A DNA stretch of 64,000 nucleotides. Origin: Plecoglossus altivelis (Eukaryota > Chordata > Actinopteri > Osmeriformes > Plecoglossidae). The first letter of the stretch is position 1. The number at the start of each line of letters is the position of its first letter. Below are positions 23,101 through 37,870 of the stretch, one piece after another. The DNA lies in NCBI GenBank assembly GCA_036571765.1, contig BROE01000025.1, positions 5,874,660 through 5,938,659 of the forward strand, read 5' to 3'. The position numbers and the translations under genes are program-made. The notes below the pieces were generated by a model. That model saw only the letters and a program-made list of their open reading frames with translations. It ran no database searches and was not told the DNA's origin.

Positions 23101-26100
23101 GGGTAATACATAGTTAATGCAGCTAACTAAATGATTTCATAACCCATCTTCATCAACGTCCTATTAAGTGTTTGGGATGCATATTAAGCGTGGTAAACCT
23201 CTCTGTACGTAATGATCCGCAGTTTTGGTTGCGATCATTAGCCGTGCTGCGTTCTATTTCACGAGAACAAAACACACGCTGACTTCAAGGTTAGAAGGAA
23301 ATGTGTCAAGATCCACCCTTCTCTAAGTACCTTCTCTCCAGAATTTCCCCTCATAAATGTGTTATCCAATTTTACAGTTTCCTGCACCTGCGGGATGGAA
23401 AATGCAAAACAAACGGCGGCGGAGGCTTGGACTGTTTACATGTGAATGTCTAACACCTTGCTCAGCTGTTGTCCCTGTGCAAGAGGCCCAGAAACTAGCA
23501 AGGAAGGTGTTAATTGGAACTGGGAATTACGGTGATATTCCACCTGTCCAGCTCCTTTAGTTCTGCACCATCAGCACGCCACACATTTAAATGTAAGAAG
23601 ATTGACATAGCTAATTATTGTGTATGTAAATGTGAAATGAATCGAAAAGTGGATTACAAATTTAAAATGGAGTGTTAATTCCCATGGTGATGTTTCATTG
23701 GTGGGTATAAAGAGGTTTCCAATCCCACAGTGTCATTATACCTTTTGTATCGGTGTAAGCGTTTACAAATGGATTCGTGTTTCAAAAGAAGGATTAATTG
23801 CTGTTGTGTACTGCGCAGAGATTGATGGAGGTTGCTAGGTGTTGTGCTGGCGGCAGAGGGAGCGTGAGCAGGACTGTGGGCAGAACTCGGACCTGGTGGA
23901 ACTGTAAATGACCAGCTAGGTCTCTGGAGCTCAGCTGTTGACAAACACACACACGCACACACACAGGAATACTGGCCTCGTTTGTTCTCCTTTACACGGG
24001 TTGTACACGTTTTTTTGCGAGTCATTTGACGAGCGGCGGTGGCGCTTATCTACAGTGTTTGTCTGGACTTGCATCTGCTTCCCCTCAGATCTGCTTGATA
24101 TTCAGAGGGGCCCTCGGGAACCTGGGACCGCTGCTCCGAGAGCCGTGCCATGGTTTGTGTGACAGCATCCCTGCGCCCCGCCGGTGTGGTTGAAGAGGGA
24201 AAAGATGACAGAAGAAGGGAGAAGAAATGGAATGTAACTAGGGCGGTTGTTGGATGATAAGTCCGGGCGCGCTTGTCGGATCGAGCCCCGCCCCCTCTCC
24301 CCCCCCGGCCCCAGGCGCTTCCTCCCCCCTCTTGGCGGGATGGGTCAGATAGCATTCAGCTGTCTCTCACCGTAATACACAGGTGTGGCTGCAAGCCCTG
24401 CGGAGTCTGGAGGGATTTATGGCAGGGGAGACTGGAGCTGTCATGTCCCTGCAGCGGCCTGCATATCCCTGGCCCTCAGCTTCACTGCCAAGGCCTAGTG
24501 TACTCTGCCAGGACTGCACCAGCATGGTAATGAGCCTCGCGCAGAAAGGAGGCTAATGTTACAGCCTCACCCCCAGCTCTTTGGGACATGAGCTCAATTA
24601 ACTCCACATAAACACTGGCAGTGTGGATTGAGACGCACACTCCGGGGGTTCTCTTTAATATAGAAGCTTTAAGATGGGTTTGGAGGCGGACAATGAATAG
24701 TGTTTGTCTTATGGAAATGCCGCCCTGATGTTATTTGTTTGAAGGGCTGGATTTCGTCTTAAACGACTCCTTGCTGTTCCCTAATCTCTCCGTGTGCTTC
24801 ACCTGCAGCAAGACTGGCTGTTCCCGGGGCCTGAAATAAAGGCTGCTCAGCCAGAAAATGCCCCATCAATTTGAGCTCGCAACATTGATTTACATTTCCC
24901 TGACAGAGTGCAATTTATGAGTTGCGGAAATCCACGGTTTTGTGCCCTTCCAGGGGCTTTTTTCCTTTCTCTTCTCCATGCTTCAGAATCTATCATGTGT
25001 GATCTAATCAGAGTCACAAAAGGAGGAAACTATGAGAAGGATATTCATTGATCAATCATCTTTCTCCAGCTCAGAGGCACACTTTTAATCTTAATTAAAG
25101 ATTGGAGTAGAATGCTAATACAGGTTGTTGAGTGTGTTCGCGCACAGACTGGAAAACACACGTGATACACACACACAGTTGCAAGTCCACTCACACACAC
25201 ATACTAAAATAGGCACACGCACAAGCTGCTGCGAGTATATATTCTTCTCCTGGCGCTACAGTGAGTGGTTCAGCATGAGGGACCATGGGAGTGCAGCGGT
25301 CGAGGAGAAAGACCTGCAGTTTCCGCAACTGATTGAATCCAGGTCAGAGTAAACAATAAGGAAAGTGTTTGCGACTGACAGGTCGAGACAAAAATCTGGG
25401 TCACTCTCCTCATGCTCTCTGATGGATCACCAGCCAACAACAGACAGGATGGAAATCCATTAGCGAATGACCCTCTACTTCGCATCATCTCATCCTAGAT
25501 TCCGGTATTTTTTGTTATAATTTCTGTTCTAATATGAAATGAGGCCAATTACTGTACCAGATTTTTCTGAAAGAGACAGGTGGATGGAAAATGGGCTTCG
25601 TAATGTAACACAAAATAAATGATCTTTCTAAAATCCAATGAAAGCTACCAAACATGAACACAGTGGGCTCTGAATTTCTGTTTGTTTTTTTTTCTTCTTC
25701 AACCTGTTGGTTATTTGTGCAGGTCGCAGGCTTGGTGAGCATGCTGCAATGAACTGATTCATTCCATTCTTTGCCTCACGGCAGCCGCACATTTTCACCA
25801 CATTACAACGGAATTGGAGACTGTCAACCGAAGCACAGGAGCCAGCAAGCGATAAATTACATCACGAAGAGGTAACAAAGCCATCCAAATAATTGAACAC
25901 AAAAAAAAACACGTAAACACACAGCACAACACGTCGACTTCTCGTCCACGTCTACCTGTTTTCACAAGACTGTTCGTGTCTCTCTGACCATGGTGAGAGA
26001 AGATAGAAGAATGTTCCCTGACCACTCTAATAATTTCCATGTGCCAGGGCTGTACAAACTGTACTGTACAACGTCTAGTATAAAGGTGGTGCAAAGTCTC

Positions 26101-27598
26101 TTGCAAAACAATATCTACTGTACAACCTTGTCTGCCCTGCCCCTCTCTCTACCTTACCCTACCGTCGGATATTGCTATGCTGCAGGACATTTGAAATGTA
26201 GGCCAGAGTTGTCACTGAGGAATTGGTGCGACTCAGCACCTGGGTCTGCCATCCAGTCATGCCTTAACAAGCCTTCCAGGTACTGAGTCAGGGAGGAAGG
26301 AGTAGGGGGTTTGTTTTTGTGTCTGTCTTCCAACGCTGGGCCTCACGCTAGCTTGTCGTTCACACCGTCGGAACTTTCTGTCGAATTTGAACTGCGTCAT
26401 CGGCGATGGAGAAGGACAATTTTGAGCGAGGGGCAGAAGGGCGAGATTTGCAGCGACCAACCCATCTGTTCGTCACTCCCCAACTGTCCTCAACTTTTTT
26501 TCTTTTCATGAAAGAAAAGGGTGCAGCGCCCCCCCCCCTCCATTTTGATCTGTATTACGTAACGGAAAAACAAAGATATCCGTCTAAGCATTCTCCGCGT
26601 GTGACAGCCTCGCACGAAGCGAGGCCACGTTCTCCGCTAGGTAATGAGCTTGTCTCATGGCTTTCCTTGCTGCTCGCTGGTTTATCTGATTCAACTGTCA
26701 TTGTGGGGCAACAGGACACAGAGACGGGGATGAAGAGGAGAGAGCAGGTATGCAGAGGACTCTGCATCAGCTAAACCAAGCTGACACCAGACATTTGTAC
26801 TGTCTCTGTGGGTAGGCACATGTGTAAAATGGGTTCAGCCTGGAGAGGATGTATTTGTGTTTCGCCTGCACAGAACCTGGCTTACCTGTCAACTCCAAAG
26901 AGGCTCTCAGACAATCTAGATGTCTGTCAGCTCTGAGTAATAGCATACCGCCTTGGTGTCTCTGTGGGCAACAACCACCACCCCCCAACCCCCATCCCCC
27001 ATCCCCCACATACACATACACTCACTCACACACACGTGCACGTACACAATCACCCACTCTCTGCCACCAGGACCCATACACATCCATCACAATTATGCCC
27101 AGCAGGGATTTGAATGGCTTTGCCTTCTTGGGAGCAGGAGCGGGAAACCATTGTACCAACTTCCTTAGTAAAAGAAGGTGGAAGATGGATTTAATGTTTT
27201 TAATTTGGGCAGCATTACTGACCGTGAACATGCAGGACGTCATGTAGAACAGCCTGGTGTCTGTGAGTACAGAAAAAGGCCTTTTAATCAATGAATTCTG
27301 TCAATTATACAACTCACTGACAGGCGTTTATTTGGCTAGCCTTTAGGTGTTCGATGTTGGACTAAATTGAAGCTACTGCGATTTCTCGTAAGAATATAAA
27401 TGACCGTCTTCACACTTCAAAACAAAGCTTCAGACGTGACTTGCGTAGCGCCACCGTCACGCGTGTTCCAGGCAGACTTTAAGACAGAGAACAACTTCTG
27501 CGCAGCAGGAATACTTCTCAGCTGGTACGCTGCACAGATGAATTGTTTGCCTGCTCATTCTGAAAAGAATCCATTGGTGGGGGTTATGGAGACGCCAG

Positions 27599-27676
27599 GA
27601 GAGAAAGAGGGGAGAGGAAGAGAGAGAGAGCGAGAGGAGAGGAGGAGAGAGAGAGAGACGAAGAGAAGAGAGAGAG

Positions 27677-27710
<34 letters not shown>

Positions 27711-27735
27711 GGAGAGGGATAGAAGACAGAAGGAG
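27599..27735. repeat. Purine-rich (GA)n low-complexity tract
   Basis: GAGA and GGAGA units with few interruptions. It generates a spurious Arg/Glu-rich open frame on the plus strand and a Ser/Leu-rich one on the minus strand. Confidence 0.93.
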
Positions 27736-28684
27736 GAGCAGACTGAGGTTCATGAAGCTGACTAAAGTGCCGCTGAAACTGTGGCCTGGTATATCTATAC
27801 AACAAACTCTTTTCTTCTTCTAATCTGGCTGACTTGGCACTTTACTTAATTGAAATACCATTTACTTACTATTCAGCTTGCCTAAAGAAATATGATATGA
27901 ACTGAAAGAAAATGAATAAATACAGTGATTAATGGGCTTTATGGACTGGCAATCAACCATCCATCCTTAAAGAGACAGTGACATTTTGAGAGAGAAAGAG
28001 GAAGGGAGAGAGAGGATGGGCGAGAGAGAGAGTGAGTTAGCGAAAGAAAGAGATAATGTGTGTGTGTGGAGGGGTGTATGCCTGTGTGTGCATTATGAAT
28101 GTGTGCCCGTATACAAAATGGATGGCTGTGCAAGTGAGTGTGAGTCCATTAGATAGCAAAAGATAGAGAGAAATATGTGTGAGTGTGCAAAAACATGTAG
28201 CTTGCAAGGTAGCAATCCCTCATCTAGAACAACATTATGTTCATTCTACTTGGCAGCTTTCAGCAAGTCATAAAAAGAACTACATTCCACAGTCTACAGT
28301 GCTGAGAAAGGTGTCTGTAAGAGTGACTCAGCTATTTAAAACTATTTTATTTGGGAAAACCAGCAAAAGTGTTAACTCAACCTGAGAGCGCAAGAACCAT
28401 GTTCCTCGTCTTCATCATCCAGACAAAAGCCTTATTGTTATTGTCATGGCTGTTGTTGGTGATGGATGTGGTGTTGTTTACATTTTGGTTAGACCTTTTC
28501 CATGGACTGTCCTTCGCTGTACGTGATTGGCCAAGGGAGAGAGCAGAGAAATGAGAGAATGTTGTCAGTCCGAGACCCAGACTGTGTTCTCTGGGGTTTG
28601 CACAGGACTTCAACCCTCCTGCAACTTGTCACATCTGATTTTCGGGTGGATTCGCTCGTCGGTCAGCCCTGTGGTTCCGCTGTC

Positions 28685-28766
28685 CTGTCTCTCTCTCTGT
28701 CTCTCTCTGTCTCTCTCTCTCTATCTCTCTCTCACTCTCTCTCTCTCTGTCTCTCTGTCTCTGTGC
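28685..28766. repeat. (CT)n with CTGT interruptions
   Basis: CTCT repeat with regular CTGT interruptions; produces Ser/Leu-rich spurious frames. Confidence 0.93.
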
Positions 28767-31061
28767 TGCTGGGACCGGGCTAATGAAACACAGACACTGT
28801 AGGTCGACGAGGAGGAAGGAGAGATGTGGATCATAAATGTGAATCACAAATCATAAAGTTTTAACTCCTGGAAAGTGGAAGGTTGGCCGAAACTCGGGGG
28901 AGATTAAGTGAGATTAAAAATGCTTAATACCTGGCAGCCCCACATTGGGCGTTCGTCCATGAAGCAGTGACATGAAAGGTGACTTTCAGGCTAAGAGTTA
29001 AGTTACGTACGGCTCTCTGTCATGTGGCAAGGCTTTCTCTGATGTTCAGCAATCAGACACACAGAGCAGCAGTATATGTCACTTTACATATTATTTATCA
29101 AACTATCCAGATGCGCTAATGGAGCAATTTGAGCAATTAATTTTTCTTGTACAAATGATTCATGTATAACATGTATTTGAACCAGAATTTACATGACATA
29201 GCATCCATATAGAATATGTAACATTGTCAGATTTTTTTTGTCTTTTTTTTTACACTGCATTTACAGAACAATGTCAAGTAATTTCCCTTTGATGATTCAA
29301 ATGATTCATCATAAAAGATAGCCCATTTATAATAATAAGTCATTTTTAACGATCTCCCTGACCTTGTAGTGAGTTCCTGTTCTGAACACAACTGTCTCTA
29401 AGCTTTCATAGCAAAATATAGGCTACTGTTCTATAGTGTTCACTTTTCTCCTCTACTGTTCTCTTAACCTAAATGGGTTTGTGCACTGCAGATTATAGCA
29501 AACCATTTCAGGGGAATGAAATGCAGTACAGTAAGGGGGATGGGTATATCCAGCGCACAAGTAATTTCTTGGGGCAAAATCAATAGGTTTTCAGCTGAGT
29601 TTCAGCCCAGTTGATGGAAGTAGTTGGCAAGCGGATCAATTTGAATGCCAAGCAAGTTTGACTCATGCCATCTGAAAATTAGGGCAACTAGCTTTGTGTG
29701 TTAGACCCCTGCCACCTCCAACGTGGCCCGTAATTGACACAAATGAAGATGGCATGTACCTGACGAGTATAAATGTTTTTCAGCCGCTAGCCATAATTAG
29801 CTAACTGCGACCCTTTTTTGCTTGTCCTTCCCAGGTGAGGTTCTCAGATCAATGGGCTTGAACTAACGAGCAGAACTGTGGGCCTGAGCTCCCATCTAAC
29901 ACAGCAGGCCTCTGAGATCAGGGACAACACAACGCTGATGCCAAACTGAGATCAATCACAACTCCCTTGCTGCACTAATCTCTGTCAGTCAGAAAGGAGA
30001 AAAAAAAATCTAATATAGTCTTTAACAGAGATAATTCACTTCCCTGAATTTTTATTTGGGGGATGGTGGGGTAGGGGGAGGGGGGGTTAGAGGGAACCTA
30101 GTGACATTTGTCTCATCTGAGTCACCAAGTGTGTACACTTGTCAGGAGGTGAGGAAGGTAAATATTGACCCTTCCTTGGAAACGGCTTTGCATATTTATA
30201 CCGGTAGGTACCCTCGTGTTTCGGCACGTAGTCTACCTCCATCTTATCGTTTGCATCTCTGTGTGATGGCCTAGGCTCACCGCGGTGATCAAAAGGATTT
30301 GGTCCTTGCGATGGCGTCAGAAAAAAAAGAAAAGAAAAAGAGCAGCATTTGGAGTTGGTGGAACGATAATAGTGCTCACATCTGCTCACCTCCAAAATAT
30401 GTGCAAGCCATAATCTTACACCTGCTGTTGGCTTGTGCTCAAGTGGATTGAACTGGCAGATAAATCACAAGGTCTGCCACACAGCCCTGCCAGACGCCAG
30501 GACTCACTTTTACTACCTGGCGGACACCTGGAGCAGAGGCTCATGGGAAGAGAAGCTTCCCCTCTTTATGGAATAATTTGCCTCGTCTGAACAACTCTAT
30601 TTAGAGAGAGCCCTTTAGAGAGAAGCAGGGGGAAATTGAGATGTGCTAACCCTGCTGCCGAGGTACTTGAAGGATGTAACTATCCTGAAGTTTTTTTTAT
30701 AGGCCTAAAAATTAATATAATGTTTTCCCAGGCAATCCTGTTAGTCAGCTTTAATCCGGCTCAGAGTGGCAGACTTGTAGATGTGTCTCAGAAGCCGTCG
30801 GCGGATTGCCGAGCCGCGGGATAGACGATCAGACACTTGTTCACGGCTACCAGCACCATCAAGGGCAGGGGAGAGAGCACAGGAGACACAACGTCAATAC
30901 CAGCACTGAATCTTGACACTTTTTTACATGCGTTATTCAGAACGTCGCTCTTTCTGTATGATAAATGTGAGTTTGGTTGAAATGGGATGTTTTTACATCG
31001 GGTCCTTTATCTTTCTGTGATGGTCTGGAGAGCTGCTGCAGTAATGGCAGAGTGCAAATGA

Positions 31062-31063
<2 letters not shown>

Positions 31064-31108
<45 letters not shown>
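31064..31108. repeat. (GA)n microsatellite
   Basis: Nearly pure GA run of about 45 bases in the gene-poor region. Confidence 0.96.
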
Positions 31109-31111
<3 letters not shown>

Positions 31112-34100
31112 GGCACTGTTAAGCAGCGTGTGTCACCCCTACAGACATAACACTCCTGGGAACTTCAGTCTCACAAGCCTACTAAAGGCTGTCCCTGTCT
31201 GATATTTACAACTGTTCTCGCGTCTGGGCCTGGTTTTTTAAACTCCATGGCTTTCTGGAGCTATTTGAACTGTTTGTTGTTTTTTTTGCTGTTTGTTTCT
31301 TTAGTCTTTATCCCTTCTGCTTTTGACAGTTCCTCCTGTTCTGCATATTTAGACAAAGTCCCCCGTGGCGGCAATGTCTTTTAGCAACAACACTCTGCTT
31401 CTTAGGGACTGCCTGCATATTGTTCTCGCTATTGTTCACGACTACCGTCGGGTTTCTGGTATGGACACGGTATGAGCCGGGGGCCGATAATTATCCTTCT
31501 TTTTTTGGTGGGTAAATTACAAACTCAACATCTCCATCTGTCGCAGTGTCGATTACGAACAATACTGTACGTCTAAAAAGGTCTAAGTGCGTGTTGACTC
31601 TGTCTGTGAAGGGTAAGCGTTCACCAGTCAAATCACCAAGAGAACGAAACGCAACAGCACAACTCACGCTGACGCTCGTAATGCCTTAATAAGAGATACA
31701 CCAACGCATTAGAAAAATTACTTTCTTCCCCCTCAACTTGCGCAACATACATCAGAGAGCGGAACACATTAAAGCTAATTGAGCATATTTGCCATTTGGG
31801 CTGTATTAATTGAAAAGCCATCACTGCCAGCCATGCACTAAATGACCACATTAACTGTCAGCATTATGTTTGACATCCTACTAGATTGAGAAGGGCTTAG
31901 GGATCTCTCAGTGGGCCCACCGCTTCAATGGAAGAGAGCTGAAAGCTGCAGAGTAGCCTGGTGTGTGGGTGAGCACGCCTAATGTCACAGAACAAGCCGT
32001 CCATCTTTGTTGTCTTCCTCCGCCCCCTAGATGTTACCTCGGAGAGTCATTTAATTTGTCTTTCTTTCAGGCAGCGTTTCAACAAGGCAAACAGCAGGTA
32101 GCTGAAAATACGTCCGCGCGTACGTACCGCGTGTATGAATGAACTAGGTCCTCTCAGTTCAAATAGGTCGCATTCAGCGCTGTCAGATTTGAAAAGTGAC
32201 CACGTCCGAAATATTGCGTTGTAGACATGGTTAAAACCTAGGTTCATCTGCTTTCCCTTTTTTCCCCATGCTCTTAGTCAAATCAAATCAGATCAAAACC
32301 CGCAGCTAAATCATTTCACCGTCTCCTGCTCATCTGGTCTTTTTCAACTTGATTTTCCCTGCTGGAGTTTTAGTCAAAGGTAGCCTGGGGAATAAAATGC
32401 AGATTTCTGTCTCCTTTGGTTCAACCTGCACTTACTCATGTGCCGCCCTCTCCACTGTGGTGCACAGCAGATGACAGCAGTGCTTAATTCTAACTCAAAT
32501 GTATTTGCCAGTCTACAAATTATGTATTTGTTCATTCACAAGGTGGCAACGTGCTAATGTGTTTGTTGGTCTCAGGGCTTATAAAAATGGATCGGCAAAT
32601 ATCTAATGGACAAAGGGTATATTCCTGTCGAGCCCAAATAAGGAAATTGACTAAATCATGATAGATGCAGCAACTGTCTAGGCCGAAAACCATAATCAAC
32701 ACATATCCATTACTGTCAGATCCCTGCAAACACTTTCAGTCAGCAAGTAATGAAATCAGACAGGTGTAGGAATCGTTTGTGTGTTTAGTTTTGTCTTTCT
32801 TCTGTTTTTTTCTTCTTTTTTTTTGCTGAGATAGGTTGAGTAGTCGTTTCCATGCAGTGAGTGACACTAACAGAGGAGTTTTTTTCTGTCTCACTACAAG
32901 GCCGTGGTTAGACTTCTGAATCTCTCCAGGGATCGCCAGGAGATCCCAGATCCCTCCTGGAAGAGTCCCCAGGCCGACTGTGACTGGATGTCCACTGCAA
33001 AAAGGCTCCTCTGGTTGCACTTCGTCCACTGCAAAAAGGCAGATTCTTTCCTCTGGTCGCACTTGTTTCTGCTCTTCCTCTTACTAATGATCTTGCTGGC
33101 TTGCGCGTTTGTTTTATTTTCTTCTCTCCTGGCAGTAGCTGAGGAGCCAGAGCTATTTCTAGGTTTGTTTCTCATCGCCCTACGGGACCGCTGTTGTGTT
33201 TCTGGTGTGGACATAAAACGAGGTGTGGGACAAACATCTTCTTTGTCTGAGTTGAAACCGATCCGCCAGTGGTGAGAGCGCTTGTGCATTCTATCTACCC
33301 TGCTCTCTCAGGCTCTCCTGCCTGTTCTCCGTCATACAGGACATCAGGACCTGCTTCTGCTGTCGACCACATTGTTTACATTGTTTTTACCAGACGCTGC
33401 TCGGAGCCAGGAGAATGATGCTTGATTCAAGATGGATGGAGAGCGTGTGCAAGCACTCATGGGTTAACAAATGTGCTCAACCCTTCAGGTGGGTAGAGAC
33501 ACACAGACAATACTTATTTCCCCACAGTCAGGTTGTAATCCTATTAAATCAGCCACTCTGTTCAGACAAATGAAATCATCTGCTCCATCTGGAGAGAAGC
33601 CAAGTTGACATAAATAAATTAAGAAACAGATTCTCTTCCGCCCCCTTCTGCGGTGGCACCTGGATTTCTAAAATAAGAAAGATTCCATATCAACCATGAT
33701 AATGGAATCTTAATACCTTCCTCTCGTGCGGAACATGGTCTGACGGGGTCTTTATAGACCTTAACTATTTTTGTAAGCTCATCATTGCTAGTAACATCTC
33801 ACCTACCCAGGAGTGAATTGTGGTCTGAAGGTAAAACGCTTCGCTGTACATTTGCAAAAATCACACCGTATAACCAGACTGTCTTCTTGCACGTGGAATT
33901 TATGCGGAGATATTTAACGTATTTAACGCTTCAATATTAAAGATTCCCTTCCCGTTATATTTTTCTCTTTTGGCAGAACATTAACAATCGCAACTCAATA
34001 TGGTGACAAGAAAATTAGGTCAACTTATTATGGTACCTTTCGGTCTGGAAGAATAAAAGCATGCATGAAATTGATTGGCTTTAGGTCCATGTCAAACATA

Positions 34101-37100
34101 TGTCAAATGAATGTCAGCAGCACCTATTAGTACTTCTTAATATAGGATAATTGTTAGCAAGAAAGTAGGAGCTGGTTGGTTTCATGATTATTAAAGGACC
34201 CAGTGAAGTGTAGGTTGGGTGATTTCACTTGTATTCAAGGTGCGATATTCACAATTCCCAATCCAAGGTTAAATGTTATTTTGTCTCTTCTCATAATTGT
34301 GAAAAGTCAACAGAGTACTTTCAAATTAAATTTTCTTGAAGGCTTGCCCAGAACCAAGTCTCACAACTTAGCTGCTACCTCATCATTCACCTTGAACATT
34401 CTGGAATCTTCCCTCATCCATTGCATGTGTGTTCTGGCAATGAGCTGCTTCTGGGTTCTTCTGAGACTCTGCCTGGACCAGGACTCTGTCTTTTTGCTTA
34501 AATATGTGGGTGTGCCTGATTTGGCTCACTATCTGCAGTGAAGCCATCAGATCAGTCTTAAGACTGCCAACTGAGATACACATCCAACACACCTCAATGA
34601 CCTTTTAATGCTTTTATTGAATGCATCTCTGTAACTAACCTGTTTGTCTGGTCTGTATGATAAAACAACATATATTTCCATATTAAACATATGGAAATGT
34701 AATTATATATATACACACACACAATTGCTGTGCTATTTCTGGTTTTGTTTGTGTTGTCAGTAAGTTGTGTTACTTTCTGGGGTCAAAACGGATCTGCTTC
34801 TCATCTAAGGATGAAAAATCATGCATCACCATTGATTAAGGAGCAGTCTGGAGCTTACAAAGATTTTTTTTTTCTCATTTAATCATCCATGCCTGATTTT
34901 CCCAAATAAGATGATAATTAATAAAATTTTCAGCTGAAAATCTTCAAAACTGAGAAATATATTGGCAAACATTCCATTATCCAAGCCCTAAGGATATTGT
35001 GCAGTTAATTAAAAAACAAGGTTGACTAAAGGCTTGGCTGACACAAAGGGAGCTTTTATTAGTAGTTTGGAAAATGAAATAGCTCTCATCAAGCAACCAC
35101 GACGGCAAGGCTTTATCATACTATTAACCAGTAGAAAATAAATATTCTTCTTTGTAAAACAGGGCTTCTTTTTATTTCCCTGTCCTTTTTTAATTTTGTT
35201 GAATGCGACACACGCCCAAACATTGGGGACAATTATCCAAAGCAAAAGGACCAGTCCCAGTCATGTACGTCACTGATGCACTTGTTAAAATCCAGATTCT
35301 ATTTTCTGGTTGTAAACATCTCTCTGGATTTTGCGTGTGTGTGTGTGTCCCTTTTAAGCTATGTTGTGTTACTGTGGACAACACAGCACATCTGTATTAA
35401 AAGCCCTGTAATGACCCCTGGATATTACATTTTAATGGCTTTGTTACAGAAGGCCCCTGCGACTAGTTCATCAGCAGAACGAAGAGATCGTTTCAAACGG
35501 CTCAGCTCTGTCCACGGCGGTCATGGATGCCAGCATAGCATGAGCTGCTGCGCTGAAAAACAACACTCGAGTAATGATTGCCTGCATGTCTTGATTGTGC
35601 AGAATATGGATGATTACATAAAGGGCATTATCATATGTTGTGAATAATTGTATGAAGGTCCACGCAACTCATGATTCTCCTGCACACGTCACCCTCTCAT
35701 ATGTCAGACGCTAAGCGCGCGGTCCGATGATTTGTACGTGTGTTCGCCGGTGTTGGAAATGGATGGCTTGCGTCTCTGTATTGGAAACTTGCGTGCGCTG
35801 AAGTTGAGCAATCAAAAGGAAAGATGGGGTGGTTTGTTCAGGAGTGATTTAAAGCCTCTGTTCTAATCACCCCTTTTCTAACATCCGTTATGCTTATCTC
35901 ATGAAGACAGCAGTCATACAGTCACTTTGAGTCTTTAAGTAAGTAAGTAAAGCGAGCCAAGTGTTTAATGTAGCAACAGAAATAAGGGGCAAAAACGAAG
36001 ATTGGGAGAAAGTTGACAATGATTGCTGCCCACAACTTACCACATATAGAAACTACTCAATGTGACAACTGACGTACAACCGTTAACAGTGGAAAATGGA
36101 AATAAATGAACAGTTTAAACATAAAGTATGTCATGTGCGAAACTAATTACTGTACAGGTAGTTACAGTCTCACCTACACAGCACTGAGAGAGCGATGAAA
36201 GTCTTCTAAGTATAACCATGGGTGCCAATATTTGAGTGATGGAATACAAAGGAATTCAAACATTCATACATTATACATATTAGATGTGTAGATGCAGGAT
36301 GTATGTTCCTATTGTAAGCTTTCTTCTTTAAACCACAGGCGAGATTACGCTAATCAGTTACAGACTGGTTTCATTACCTTGACGAATTGTGTGACGTTTG
36401 TGGTGGCTTTGTTCTTGTCACTTCTTTAAAATGATACATGGTTTGCAATTTGTAAAATCAATTATTCTGAGTATAGGAAGAGGAGGAGAGCGGGGGAGGG
36501 AGAAACGGTGGGGAAAGGTGTCCTTGAGGATTTTAATGTGAGAAGGCTGTGCACGGGAAGACTGTAGACACACAAAACGTTGTCTCTAAATGCAGCCCTA
36601 TTTGATCTCTTTTCTCTTTGGTGCTCATGAAAACTGCACACACAATCCCGCCTGGGGAGTAGAGTTTGTTTCCGTAAATTGCTGCATGACTTTTTAAGGT
36701 ACACAAAAGTACACAAAACAAGTTCATCAAACACCAAAGGATCTGCAAAAGACACCCCCCAAAAAATCTTTGAAAAGCAATAAACAGTGTTTGTTTGTAC
36801 ATGCTATACTATACTACACTGGTCCACATAGACACTACATTTTGATGTCAACCATGAATGGTAAATGGGCCATATACTGTATGAGACGGTGAATATTACC
36901 CATAATTCCCGTGGGGTTTTATCAGAAGAAGACAGAGAGCGAAAGGCTGCATAAAAAAACTTAATAAAAATGAATGAGTCGTTCTCGCAATTCCTTGGGC
37001 AGGCACCTCAGGCTTGATATTAAAAAACCTCAGATGTTCTGCTGTCCAGCTGACATCCCAATCTATTTAGACACCGAGAAAGGAAGCGGAGCTCATCGCC

Positions 37101-37845
37101 ATGGAGCTTGGCTAGATGTCACACAAGGGTGCGGGAAGAAAAAAAAAGAAGAAAGATATAGCTCTCTAAGTACATTCTTCATCATTTGTACTGTCCTCCA
37201 CACTCTGAGTCAGAGTGGCTGACCCGTCTGATCAAATGTCTCAGCTACCTGTCAGCCCCTCTCAAAGCGGCGTCTGTAGCAATAGTGGTATAGACTGTCT
37301 GATCACACAAGAGAAGGTGAGGAAACCAGAAAAAGATTAAGAATCTGTTCTTTCATGTCTCTGTGGCCTGCAGTCAGGGAACATCACTGTATGAAGGCAG
37401 TAGGAAACAGAGTCTGGATCCTAGATTGTCCTTAAGAATACTTTCCAAGGCTTAAACACATAGCATTTGCCATCTACAAATGACTCCCTGAAAATAAACT
37501 CCCCTTTGAGAAACTGTTGAATAAATGGCCCTAGGGTAAAGACTTCTTTTTCAAGTGGCAATCTTAGCCAAGACGACTATTTCAAGCAGTAAATCCTCAT
37601 TTTTTACTGGGCCAGTTGGCAGCATGGCAATTCGTTGGTGTGTGATTTCACACTGATATGTACATCCTTTCCTAAGAGCTGTGCATCTTAAGACTCTACT
37701 ATCAAGGGTCTCTAACCACATAAACATAAAGACTATCCCCTGAAGAATATGACCTTGCTATATAAATTGTTTTTTTTGCGGCTAAATGAAGCTGACGATT
37801 TCCAAAAGTTGTGGCTTTCATGCTCACTGACTTGGTTTTAGTAAA

Positions 37846-37870
37846 TAATCATCATCATCATCATCATCAT
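37846..37870. repeat. (ATC)n microsatellite
   Basis: ATC trinucleotide run of about eight units in the gene-poor region. Confidence 0.93.

Noticed and set aside
27400..27765. Arg/Glu-rich plus-strand frame resembling a coiled-coil protein
   Set aside because: It is the translation of a GA repeat; the opposite strand gives an equally long Ser/Leu frame.
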